In this document: positions 19,106 through 28,239 of the stretch, piece by piece
Layout of the letters: each line of letters opens with the position of its first letter
Position numbering within the stretch: the first letter of the stretch is position 1
Assembly: GCA_947476195.1 (NCBI GenBank)
Contig: CANJPT010000030.1
Location: 1 to 42,598 of the forward strand
Direction of reading: 5' to 3'
Length of the DNA: 42,598 nt
DNA from: Lewinellaceae bacterium
Lineage (GTDB): Bacteria > Bacteroidota > Bacteroidia > Chitinophagales > Saprospiraceae
The notes under the pieces: generated by a model
Told to the model about the DNA's origin: nothing
The model's input: the letters and a program-made list of their open reading frames with translations, nothing else
Database searches by the model: none
Made by a program: the position numbers and the translations under genes

Positions 19106-19641
19106 ATATAAGCTGCAAAGAAACGAAAAATTGGGTAAAAAGTTGAAAATTAGAGTGATCCAAGTTGGTTTAAGTTGCTTTTTTACTTTTAATGCTTGCC
19201 AAAAGACGCGAACCCATGCAATACTTTCGACATACTTTAGCTGAGTAGGCAAGAGATAGCATGTCGCGATTGTGAGAAATGCGGCATAACGGTTTCCATC
19301 TCAGTTCATTTCAGGACAGCGTGAAAGTGCTCCGCTTCAGAGATCTGATCGCGTTGGAATGCGACTATTAGTTAAAATTATCGGGGGGGCTGCTTTGTAG
19401 GGGTTTGGACAAACCGGAAGGCTGCGTAGGGCATAAAAAGACCGGGGAGGGCGCTGCGGTTTTTCCTGTTTTATAGCTTAAGGATGCGTGTGGAAAGCAG
19501 AAAAAAACATCCGTTTGCACTGCGCTTTTGTTCAAAAAATACGTTGGATAGCCGCAGCAAACTATACGTTCAGCCTCCTATCATTCAAGTTTTAGCCGCT
19601 TTCCCAAAACAATTTGCGAAGTTTGCGCAGCAATAAATATT
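19106..19641. other. Divergent intergenic region, no gene seen
   Basis: This 536-bp spacer separates the divergent AAA-M41 and MBL genes. I see no coding frame with family character, no tRNA and no perfect TAnnTTTG next to either start. A GTTTCTTTGC on the minus strand just upstream of the AAA-M41 start is a weak -7 candidate. Confidence 0.4.
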
Positions 19642-21063
19642 ATGAAAGTAAAATTCTGCGGCGCAGCCCGTGAAGTAACTGGCTCCTGCCACCTCCTTAC
19701 CCTCGATAATGGTTTTAAGATCCTCCTCGACTGCGGCCTATACCAAGGCGGAGACGATGATGGGCAGGCAGGCGAAAGCAACCCTATCACAGGTTTCAAT
19801 GAAAAGTGGCTTTTCGATCCCCGTGAGATTGACTGTCTGATCCTGAGCCACGCACACATTGACCACACAGGGCGAGTACCCAAACTTGTGGGCGACGGTT
19901 TTCGGGGTGCCATATTTGCTACGCATGCTACCCGCGATCTATGCGCATTGATGCTCCTGGATAGTGCCAAAATCCAGGAAAGCGATGCGGAACATCACAA
20001 CAAAAAATACCTCCAAGAGAACGAACCGGCAAAAAGTCCGCTCTATACCGTAGAAGATGTGCAGCAAGTAATGCGGCAATTTATCAGCTTCAATTACGAG
20101 CAATGGTTTGATATCCACCCGGATGTACGGGTACTTTACCGGGATGCAGGCCATATTCTGGGCAGCGCTAATGTAACCCTTGAAATTAAAGAAGGTGGAA
20201 AAACAACCCGTTTTGGGTTTAGCGGGGATATAGGCAGACCCAATCGCCCGATCCTCAGCGACCCAACTCAGATGCCTGAACTGGATTACCTGATTTGCGA
20301 AAGCACTTACGGCGACCGGGAACATGAATCCGCGCCTTCTGAGGTAAATCATTTTACAGAGATCATACGCCATACCTGCGAAGACAAAGGAGGAAAGGTC
20401 ATTATTCCTGCTTTCTCTGTGGGGCGTACCCAGGAGATCGTTTTTATGCTTGACAAACTTCAACATGCCGGGAAATTGCCGCCGGTACCTGTCTACGTCG
20501 ACAGTCCGCTCTCAGTCAATGCAACCGAAGTCTTTATCAATCACCCGGAATGCTTCGATTCAGACCTGCACCGATACATGACCGAGGATGATAATCCATT
20601 TGGCTTCAATGGATTGATCTATGTCCGGGATACTGAAGCCTCCAAGCAACTCAACGACTCTCCCGAGCCTTGTATCATTATTTCAGCCTCTGGTATGATG
20701 AATGCCGGCCGTATCCGTCACCATGTCGCCAACAATATTGAACACCAACGGAATACAATCCTGATCGTAGGCTATTGTTCTCCCAATACCCTTGGAGGCG
20801 AACTCCGCTCAGGCGCGAAAAATATCTTTCTGTTTGGCAAAAACCTGGAGGTCAATGCGGCAATAGAAACCATGGACTCCTTCTCTGCGCACGGTGATCG
20901 GATCGAAATGCTGGAAATGATCGAAAACCAAAAGCAATCCGTGAAAAAACTCTGGCTGGTACATGGCACCCTGGACCGTCAGGAAAAATGGCGGGAATAT
21001 TTGCTGGAAAAGGGATTTAAGAACGTGGGAATCCCATGTTTAGGAGATGAAGAGGACTTATAA
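19642..21063 (+). CDS. Metallo-beta-lactamase fold protein with beta-CASP domain, probable RNase
   Basis: The 473-residue protein has the MBL zinc motif SHAHIDHTG (69-77), the later His in DAGHILGSANV, and the Asp in FGFSGDIGRPNRP. The beta-CASP insertion (about 215-390) carries CESTYGDREH and DSPLSVNATEVF. The C-terminal motif FSAHGD (about 435-440) completes the active site. This is the architecture of RNA-processing beta-CASP nucleases of the CPSF73/YsmA group. RNA cleavage or exonuclease activity follows from family membership; the substrate is unknown. No KH domain is present. Confidence 0.9.
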   Translation: MKVKFCGAAREVTGSCHLLTLDNGFKILLDCGLYQGGDDDGQAGESNPITGFNEKWLFDPREIDCLILSHAHIDHTGRVPKLVGDGFRGAIFATHATRDLCALMLLDSAKIQESDAEHHNKKYLQENEPAKSPLYTVEDVQQVMRQFISFNYEQWFDIHPDVRVLYRDAGHILGSANVTLEIKEGGKTTRFGFSGDIGRPNRPILSDPTQMPELDYLICESTYGDREHESAPSEVNHFTEIIRHTCEDKGGKVIIPAFSVGRTQEIVFMLDKLQHAGKLPPVPVYVDSPLSVNATEVFINHPECFDSDLHRYMTEDDNPFGFNGLIYVRDTEASKQLNDSPEPCIIISASGMMNAGRIRHHVANNIEHQRNTILIVGYCSPNTLGGELRSGAKNIFLFGKNLEVNAAIETMDSFSAHGDRIEMLEMIENQKQSVKKLWLVHGTLDRQEKWREYLLEKGFKNVGIPCLGDEEDL

Positions 21064-21166
21064 AACACAGCAGCTTTCTATTACTTTCCCTGTCTTTCAT
21101 CTCTCTCCGCTCCTGTTTAATTTCAAAAAAATCTGAAAACGCATAATTTACGGTATAATAGTTTGC

Positions 21167-21174
21167 TATGTTTG
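21167..21174 (+). promoter_or_regulatory. Candidate -7 element for the giant T9SS protein
   Basis: TATGTTTG matches TAnnTTTG and lies 65 nt upstream of the ATG at 21239. No good -33 TTG is found at normal spacing. Confidence 0.4.
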
Positions 21175-21238
21175 CAATTCAAAATACTACCCAGGAATCG
21201 AATGAAGTAATAATTTCTCGAGTTAAAATTTTCCGGGT

Positions 21239-24200
21239 ATGGTTTTCAATCCTTGGAGGCGAGTCGATCATTTCTGTCTATGCCTTTCCTTTTTTATTGC
21301 AGCAACCTTACAAGTAACGGCCCAACAACTTCCCTTGTGCCAGGGCGGTGAAGAATTGGCCCACTCCTGCTCAACGGCCTGTATCCTATGTGATCTGGAT
21401 GGGTATAGCAATGCCACCATACAGGTTATGCCCGGCGACCCTCCACCAGGCTTTTGTACATTCCAGGTGCACAATATAGGCTGGGTGGGCTTTATTGCGG
21501 GTTCCGTAGACCTAACCTTTGAAGTTGAAGTTTTTCCCTGCACACTTGGTAACAGCATCGAAATGGGTATCTATGAAGCACCCAATTGTATGAATTCTCA
21601 TTTAGTCGGCACCTGCAACACCGAGATGATTGAGAACAATACCTATGTTTTTATGAATACGGAGCCCCTGCATCCAGGCTGTGTTTATTTTCTGGTATTC
21701 GATAACAACGGACCAGCCGAATGCCCGTTTACCATTACCGTCACCAGTGGATCAGCCACCGCGCCAAACCCTGGCCCTACTCCTACTCCTGTAGGCCCAA
21801 CAGAAATTTGTCCAGGTGCAGTGGTCACGTATACCATCCCGGAGGTCTTTGGCACCTGCGAGTATACCTGGACGGCTCCGCTGGGTAGTCTCATCAATGG
21901 AAACCCTTCGCCATTCAGTGTTCAGGGTGATGCTGGTGCCTCTGTCGAAATAACCTTTGGAAATAATGCTGGTAACATTTGCGTCGAAACCGGCAACGCT
22001 TGTGCAGGTTACACAGATGCCTGTTTGCCGGTCACGTTAATGACCATCCCGCCGACTACCCTGCCAGCTGCCAGTATTTGCAACGGAACATCTCTGTCTT
22101 GGATCGACGGAGAATTTTACAATGTAACTCAATTGTTGAGTACCACATTAACCTCCTGGCAGGGCTGTGACAGTATCGTGAACCAACAATTGATTGTCCG
22201 CCCGCCCATTACCACTAATCTTGGCACCCTCTTCACTTGTTCCAATGAATGTATTGAAGTTGGTGGCATTCCCTTTTGTGCCACCGGGTTTTATCAGGTT
22301 CACCTGACCTCATATCTGGATTGTGATAGCACCTTGATATTTTCCTTGAACCAACTTCCGGTAAATGCTGTAATAGCTGCGCCAGATACCATGGATTGTC
22401 TTCAATCCTCCGTTTTGTTAGATGGCAGCGCTTCAACCAGCAACGCTTCTTATGCCTGGTACAATAGCCAAAATATTCTGCTGGGCACAAACGATTCACT
22501 CACCGTTTCAAATCCCGGGGTTTACCATTTCGTCGTGGAAAGAATATCGGGAATGCTCATTTGTCGGGATACCGCCTGGACTACCGTGGCTGGCAACAAT
22601 CAGTTCCCCTCGGTATTGGCCCAAGGTGACACGATCAATTGTCAGGGAGACTCGTTAAAATTAAACGGTAGCAGCAACTTACCCGGGGCTATTTTTTCCT
22701 GGATTGGACCAGGCATTGATTCCACCAACCAAAACCTTGAAGATCCTTGGTTAGACGTTCCCGGAACTTATGTACTTACGGTAGCAAATCCTTTAAATGG
22801 TTGTTCCGCAAAGGATACTGCAATGGTAACCAGTATAGGACTCACACCCGATCTAAGCGTCCCGGCAAGTGATACGCTTGATTGTATGCATCCGATCGTT
22901 TGGCTGGTAGCTGAATCTGCTACACCTGGCGTCGTGTTCAGTTGGATGGCTCCAGACAGCACCCTAACAAGCGCCGATTCTGTGCTTGCCCAGCAAAACG
23001 GTCAATGGATTGCTTTGGCAACTGGCCCAGGCGGCTGCACACAACTCGACACAAGTTTCCTTTTATTAGATACCCTGCCCCCTATTGCGATGGCTACCGG
23101 CGGCTCGCTTGATTGTTCGGGTACTCCGATTGCAATCCACGGAAGCAGTACAGACTCAAGTGCCACCTTTTTATGGACCGGTCCGGGCAATTTTATAGCC
23201 ACATTGCCAGATACCGTGGTAGTAATCCCTGGCCAATATATCCTGACCGTTTCCACCCCCAATGGCTGTACTTCAAGTGCGATCGCTACAGTACTGACCA
23301 ATACCGATGTGCCAAATCTTACGGGCAATTCCAACGGCACAATCACTTGTATGGAGGCCAGTGTCGATCTTATTGCAAACAGCAATTCACCCGGGGCAGT
23401 GATCACCTGGACCGGTCCGGGAAATTTCACTGCAACTGGAAATTTCGCAAATACTGCAATCCCCGGCCTATACATCGCCACTGCAACCACATCCAACGGT
23501 TGTCAGTCAAGTATCAATCTGATCGTACCAATTGACACTAACGCTCCTGTGGTAACAGTGCTGGGCGACACCATTACCTGCAACCACCCGCAGGGATTTT
23601 TATTCGGAATTTGTACTGATATCGGAGTGATCTATTCGTGGACAGGCCCCGGTATTGGGCCTAATAATGCATCACAGCAAAACCCTGTCGTGAGCCAGTC
23701 AGGGGCCTATGATTTGGTCGTCACCGACCCTGCAAACGGTTGTATCGCCACGGCTCAAACAATCGTCCAATTGGATGCTGCCCTGCCACAATTGTCTGCA
23801 AATCAGCCCGCTACGCTAAGTTGTACGAACACATCCACCCTGTTATGGGCAAGTTCTTCCGATAATGGGGTGAGTATTACCTGGTCAGGCCCGAATGGTT
23901 TTAACAATGCCAATGATAGCATTCAGGTAAATATTCCCGGCACTTACACCGCCACTGCAACAGACCCCGACGGATGCAGCAACAACCTCCTTCTGATCGT
24001 ACCTGCGGATACGATTTCGCCCGATTTAACAGCTTCTGGCGGCATGATCAATTGCACCCAAAATTCTGTTCAACTGATTGGGCAAACAAGCACCCCAGGG
24101 GTGAGTTTTTTGTGGAGTGGCCCCAATGGTTTCAGTAGCACAAGTCAGTCTCCTGTAACCACGGAAGCCGGGACGTTTCAACTGCTTGGCACGGCACCAA

Positions 24201-26644
24201 ACGGATGTAGTACCCTTTCTTTAACGACCGTAACAGCTGATTTTACGATACCTGCGCTGAGCTTAAACAGCAGCATCCAGACCTTAAATTGCTTGGAAAC
24301 GCTGAGCAATTTGCAGGTGCAATCTAATTTGCCTGGAACTGCGTTTCAATGGTCCCTGATGGGCGTGCCGATTGGCAATAATTCAAACTTCACGACCCCT
24401 TTGCCTGGAGCTTATGTGGTTTCCGGCACCGCGCCCAATGGTTGTATGGCTTCGGGATCCATTGTAATACAGCAGGATATTGCCCCACCAAATATTTTTG
24501 CCCAAGGCAACACCCTGTTTTGCAATAGCCAAAGCGTCGGGATAAGCGGTGGCTCCAGCACCCCTGGCGCCAGCTTTTTGTGGAGCGGACCTGGCAATTT
24601 CAGTTCAACGCAAAACATGCCTTCTGTTAGTTTGCCTGGTAATTACACCCTTACTGTAACGGCGCCAAACGGTTGTTCAGCCAGTGCAATAGCCATGGTA
24701 TTGCCTGATGCCACGGCACCTGATCTGAATGTTCAGGCAGCAACAACACTCACCTGTTCCATTACGTCAACTCAACTAATTGCTACCTCCAACACACCTG
24801 GAGTTATGTACAGCTGGACAGGCCCTGGTAATTTTTTTGCCACCGGGCCTTCCACACAAACCCAGGCTGCCGGCTTGTACACCGTGCAGGTTACTGCGCC
24901 CAATGGCTGCTCCAATCTTCAAACTATTACGGTGGCAATAGATACCCTTGCGCCCATTGCAGCTGCCAGTGGCGGTACAATCACCTGTGCCAATCCGACG
25001 GTAACTTTGAATGGAAGCTCAAACACCAACGATGTTCTTTATCATTGGTCCGGCCCCAATAATTTTTCCGCAACACAGGCCAGTATTTCGGCCAATGATC
25101 CTGGGTTATTTATACTTTTATTGACCGCAGCCAACGGTTGCACGGGCAGTACAAGCGTCCAGGTATTTCAAGACACCCTTGCGCCAGACCTTTCCCTGAA
25201 TGGAAATACATTGTTGACATGCACCCAAACCACAGCCATCCTCAACGCTAATTCTGCTACCACTGGTGTAAATTGGTCCTGGACTGGACCAGGGAATTTC
25301 ACTGCTTCAGGATCCAGCATCACCGTTAACTTACCGGGCAATTACCTGGCCACTGCTACCGCCACGAACGGTTGCATCGCAAGCGCTGCCATTTTGGTGA
25401 ATCAAAATTCAATACCACCCACTGCACTGGCATTGGGTGGTCAGATCACTTGCGCTGCTCCGACTATTACGCTTTCGGGTCAGTCCAATGATCCAGGTGC
25501 AGCATTCCATTGGACCGGGCCAAACCAATTTATCGCCAACGGCCCGATGCCCACGACCGGTCAATCGGGCGTCTTTATGCTGACCGTAACTGGCACCAAT
25601 GGTTGCACTACAAGTACTACTGTCACGGTAACAGCCGATCAATCGCTCCCGGCATTTGCACTGACCGGAAATACCATTTCTTGTTTATTGCCCTCCGTAA
25701 CTGCCAATGCCATTGATTTCCCAACCGGAACAACGTTCAATTGGTCAGGCCCTGGCGGATTTCAGCAATCCGGAGCTATCGTGATGATCTCTGTCCCGGG
25801 TTCTTATCAGGTAACTGCACAAGGATCCAATGGGTGTACCGCCAGCCAGATGCTGACCATCGCTGCAAATATCGTTTCTCCTCAAATCGAGTTACAAGGC
25901 GGCACACTGAATTGTCGGGATACGGTGGTTCAAATTCTAGCCGTAGTAACACCTGCAAATGCTTCCCTGTTGTGGTCGGGCCCACAACAAAACCTACCTC
26001 CCGAAGTGGAAATCTCGGTGGGTTTACCCGGTGTGTACACGCTTACGGCCACTTCAACCAATGGATGCTCTACAGTAAGCAACGTAATAGTGGATGAGGT
26101 CATACCGATTTGGAATGTTGATCTTGGACCCGATCAAACCGTTTTAGAAGGAACTTTTGTAACCATTCATGCAATAACGAATTTGCCCGATCAGGATGTG
26201 GCAGGCATTATCTGGACACCTGCATTTAACTGCGCGCAGTGCCTGATGCAGGTTTTCAAGGCAAAAGATTCTGTGTTTTTACAAATAGCTATTGAGGACG
26301 AAAACGGGTGTTTGAAAACAGATGGCCTACAGCTCAATGTCCGGAAACGGGGTGCGATCTATATTCCAAATGTTTTTTCACCAGATGGAGATGGTCTAAA
26401 CGATGAATTCCGGGTGTTTTCCGGCAATCCTGCAATCCTTATCCGATCGCTTCAGATTTACGATCGCTGGGGATCCCTGGTATTCAGACAGGAAAATTTT
26501 CATCCGGATGAAACGAGCGGCGGCTGGAATGGCACCCATCGGGGCAGCCTGCTACGGCCGGCAGTGTTTGTATGGTCGCTGGAGGTAGAATACGAAGACG
26601 GCAGCACGGAGTTTTTAAGCGGCGACGTCTTGCTTAAACTTTAG
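21239..26644 (+). CDS. Giant T9SS type B secreted protein with about 16 tandem Ig/PKD-like repeats
   Basis: The 1801-residue protein has a signal peptide (about 1-28, ending VTAQ). The cysteine-rich N-terminal domain (about 34-170: STACILCDLDGY, PPGFC, WVGFIAGS) matches that of the protein at 1-2138. A PKD-like domain (about 185-268) and two short GCDS/DCDS Ig-like units (about 270-372) follow. About 16 repeats of roughly 78 residues run from 375 to 1625, then one variant repeat with NCAQC. The type B CTD starts at 1706 (YIPNVFSPDGDGLNDEFRVF, YDRWGSLVF, GGWNG). Each repeat has one Cys near its start and a second in an NGC motif, so each probably carries one disulfide. The product is exported by the type IX system and is likely an adhesin or matrix protein. 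It is probably transcribed alone. Confidence 0.9.
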   Translation: MVFNPWRRVDHFCLCLSFFIAATLQVTAQQLPLCQGGEELAHSCSTACILCDLDGYSNATIQVMPGDPPPGFCTFQVHNIGWVGFIAGSVDLTFEVEVFPCTLGNSIEMGIYEAPNCMNSHLVGTCNTEMIENNTYVFMNTEPLHPGCVYFLVFDNNGPAECPFTITVTSGSATAPNPGPTPTPVGPTEICPGAVVTYTIPEVFGTCEYTWTAPLGSLINGNPSPFSVQGDAGASVEITFGNNAGNICVETGNACAGYTDACLPVTLMTIPPTTLPAASICNGTSLSWIDGEFYNVTQLLSTTLTSWQGCDSIVNQQLIVRPPITTNLGTLFTCSNECIEVGGIPFCATGFYQVHLTSYLDCDSTLIFSLNQLPVNAVIAAPDTMDCLQSSVLLDGSASTSNASYAWYNSQNILLGTNDSLTVSNPGVYHFVVERISGMLICRDTAWTTVAGNNQFPSVLAQGDTINCQGDSLKLNGSSNLPGAIFSWIGPGIDSTNQNLEDPWLDVPGTYVLTVANPLNGCSAKDTAMVTSIGLTPDLSVPASDTLDCMHPIVWLVAESATPGVVFSWMAPDSTLTSADSVLAQQNGQWIALATGPGGCTQLDTSFLLLDTLPPIAMATGGSLDCSGTPIAIHGSSTDSSATFLWTGPGNFIATLPDTVVVIPGQYILTVSTPNGCTSSAIATVLTNTDVPNLTGNSNGTITCMEASVDLIANSNSPGAVITWTGPGNFTATGNFANTAIPGLYIATATTSNGCQSSINLIVPIDTNAPVVTVLGDTITCNHPQGFLFGICTDIGVIYSWTGPGIGPNNASQQNPVVSQSGAYDLVVTDPANGCIATAQTIVQLDAALPQLSANQPATLSCTNTSTLLWASSSDNGVSITWSGPNGFNNANDSIQVNIPGTYTATATDPDGCSNNLLLIVPADTISPDLTASGGMINCTQNSVQLIGQTSTPGVSFLWSGPNGFSSTSQSPVTTEAGTFQLLGTAPNGCSTLSLTTVTADFTIPALSLNSSIQTLNCLETLSNLQVQSNLPGTAFQWSLMGVPIGNNSNFTTPLPGAYVVSGTAPNGCMASGSIVIQQDIAPPNIFAQGNTLFCNSQSVGISGGSSTPGASFLWSGPGNFSSTQNMPSVSLPGNYTLTVTAPNGCSASAIAMVLPDATAPDLNVQAATTLTCSITSTQLIATSNTPGVMYSWTGPGNFFATGPSTQTQAAGLYTVQVTAPNGCSNLQTITVAIDTLAPIAAASGGTITCANPTVTLNGSSNTNDVLYHWSGPNNFSATQASISANDPGLFILLLTAANGCTGSTSVQVFQDTLAPDLSLNGNTLLTCTQTTAILNANSATTGVNWSWTGPGNFTASGSSITVNLPGNYLATATATNGCIASAAILVNQNSIPPTALALGGQITCAAPTITLSGQSNDPGAAFHWTGPNQFIANGPMPTTGQSGVFMLTVTGTNGCTTSTTVTVTADQSLPAFALTGNTISCLLPSVTANAIDFPTGTTFNWSGPGGFQQSGAIVMISVPGSYQVTAQGSNGCTASQMLTIAANIVSPQIELQGGTLNCRDTVVQILAVVTPANASLLWSGPQQNLPPEVEISVGLPGVYTLTATSTNGCSTVSNVIVDEVIPIWNVDLGPDQTVLEGTFVTIHAITNLPDQDVAGIIWTPAFNCAQCLMQVFKAKDSVFLQIAIEDENGCLKTDGLQLNVRKRGAIYIPNVFSPDGDGLNDEFRVFSGNPAILIRSLQIYDRWGSLVFRQENFHPDETSGGWNGTHRGSLLRPAVFVWSLEVEYEDGSTEFLSGDVLLKL
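22361..26112 (+). repeat. About 16 tandem protein-coding repeats of about 234 bp
   Basis: Each repeat encodes a pattern of TCxxxxxxL, then WSGPGNF or WTGPGNF, then PGxYxLTVTAPNGC, then a D(T/A)xxP linker. The copies differ at many positions, so this is an old, diverged domain expansion rather than a recent DNA tandem array. Confidence 0.85.
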
Positions 26645-26667
26645 ATAGAGATCAAAATACATCGCGC

Positions 26668-26840
26668 TTAGAGCTTGTTCAGATATTGGTTGATCCAAAA
26701 TCAAACAATTTGTATTTCAAGCAAGGTAAAATCTGCCGTCGCAGGTGGGCGATTCGGTGTCCCGCCTGAAGCAGTGTAACGCTGGATGAAATAAAATTTG
26801 CCGGTTGAAGGCCTACGCCCAATTCCTGAACAAGCTCTAA
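26668..26840. mobile_element. 173-bp MITE-like element with 15-bp perfect terminal inverted repeats
   Basis: TTAGAGCTTGTTCAG at 26668-26682 and CTGAACAAGCTCTAA at 26826-26840 are perfect inverted copies; similarity continues five bases inward (ATTGG at both ends). The interior is non-coding and holds a hairpin with CAGG(T)GGG and CCCGCCTG arms. No target-site duplication is certain; TA at the termini could be one. It sits between the giant T9SS gene and the HD gene. The parent transposase is not in the window. Confidence 0.65.
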
Positions 26841-26905
26841 AGTCATTTTTTCGAAATACTACCCAAACAACTTAGGCGGAAGGCATTAAATTACAAATAG
26901 CCAGG

Positions 26906-26913
26906 TAGTTTTG
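26906..26913 (+). promoter_or_regulatory. -7 element for the HD-domain gene
   Basis: TAGTTTTG matches TAnnTTTG and ends 26 nt before the ATG at 26940. No clear -33 box is visible. Confidence 0.45.
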
Positions 26914-26939
26914 CCTCCCACATTGAAAAAAGCAGGCAA

Positions 26940-28148
26940 ATGACTCCCCGTAAAAAAATCTTCAACGACCCGGTCTATGGCTTTGTGTCTGTCCCGCACG
27001 GCATTTTGCTCGATCTGATCGACCATCCATATTTCCAGCGATTGCGCCGTATCCGGCAGCTTGGGCTCAGCTCGTATGTATATCCAGGCGCCTTGCATAC
27101 GCGTTTTCATCATGCGCTGGGGGCCTTGCATCTGATGCAGCAGGCCATTGAAACGCTCCGCCAAAAAGGAACTGATATCACCCCGGAAGAAGCCGAAGGC
27201 GCTTGCATAGCTATTTTGTTGCACGATATTGGGCACGGACCTTTTTCTCATGCCCTGGAGCATACCCTTGCTGATATGCACCATGAGGAACTTTCAAGTC
27301 TATTTATGGAGGACCTCAATCAGCAATATAAAGGGCAATTAACCTTGGCGATTAGTATCTTTCGAAACGAGTATCCCAAGAAATTCCTCCATCAGCTTGT
27401 GTCCGGGCAACTCGACATGGACAGAATGGACTACCTCAACCGGGATAGTTTTTTTACCGGCGTCAGCGAGGGAGTCATCAGTTACGACCGCATCATCACG
27501 ATGCTTGACATCCATGAGGGGGAACTGGTGGTTGAAGAAAAAGGTATTTACAGTATTGAGAAATTCCTCATTGCGCGGAGGCTCATGTATTGGCAGGTTT
27601 ATTTACACAAAACAGGTATATCTGCCGAAAAAATGCTCATTCACACCCTACGTCGTGCACGCGAACTTACCCTCGCCGGGGAGGAGCTTGAAATGCCCCG
27701 TCATTTAAGATGGTTCCTTTCCTGGAGCCCCAGCGAACAACTTGAACCGGCCGAAATGCTCTCTCATTTTTCGCGTCTGGATGACCATGATGTAACCGTA
27801 GCCATCAAGTATTGGTCGGAAGCAAGTGACTATACACTTTCATACTTGTCACTGGGCCTGCTAAACCGGCAGTTGTTTCGGCTGGAATGGCATAGCGAGC
27901 CCATCACAGCAGCATTCACCCAATCTATCCGGCAAAGAGTACTTGCCAGCCTGGGCGAAAAAGCTATTGTTGAGCACCTGGTCTATACGGGCGCTGAAAG
28001 CAACCGTTCTTATGACGATTCCAAAGAACAGATCAAAATTCTATTTAAAAACGGCTCGGTATTGGCCATTGACCAATGCTCCGACGTACCCCTTTACACG
28101 CAATTGGTTACGAAACATTTTATCTGTTATCCCAAAAAGCTGCTTTAG
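26940..28148 (+). CDS. HD-domain phosphohydrolase, YwfO/SAMHD1-like
   Basis: The 402-residue protein begins KIFNDPVYGFVSVPHGILLD, the signature opening of the YwfO/SAMHD1-like family. HD-superfamily metal ligands appear in HTRFHHALG (53-61) and LLHDIGHGPFSHALEH (93-108), with the later Asp in QLDMDRMDYLNRDS. Relatives hydrolyse dNTPs or (in Bacillus YwfO) other nucleotides; the substrate here is not determinable by eye. The ATG at 26940 is placed just before the conserved start. The next gene follows 91 bp later with its own promoter. Confidence 0.9.
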   Translation: MTPRKKIFNDPVYGFVSVPHGILLDLIDHPYFQRLRRIRQLGLSSYVYPGALHTRFHHALGALHLMQQAIETLRQKGTDITPEEAEGACIAILLHDIGHGPFSHALEHTLADMHHEELSSLFMEDLNQQYKGQLTLAISIFRNEYPKKFLHQLVSGQLDMDRMDYLNRDSFFTGVSEGVISYDRIITMLDIHEGELVVEEKGIYSIEKFLIARRLMYWQVYLHKTGISAEKMLIHTLRRARELTLAGEELEMPRHLRWFLSWSPSEQLEPAEMLSHFSRLDDHDVTVAIKYWSEASDYTLSYLSLGLLNRQLFRLEWHSEPITAAFTQSIRQRVLASLGEKAIVEHLVYTGAESNRSYDDSKEQIKILFKNGSVLAIDQCSDVPLYTQLVTKHFICYPKKLL

Positions 28149-28190
28149 CACCGCCGCTACCGAAGCATCATTCCGCAAGAAAAATCTTTC

Positions 28191-28198
28191 TACTTTTG
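28191..28198 (+). promoter_or_regulatory. -7 element for the peptidoglycan-binding protein gene
   Basis: TACTTTTG matches TAnnTTTG and lies 41 nt upstream of the ATG at 28240. Confidence 0.45.
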
Positions 28199-28239
28199 CC
28201 CAAAACAGGTAAAAGTTGAATTCACATAGCCTAAAAAAT

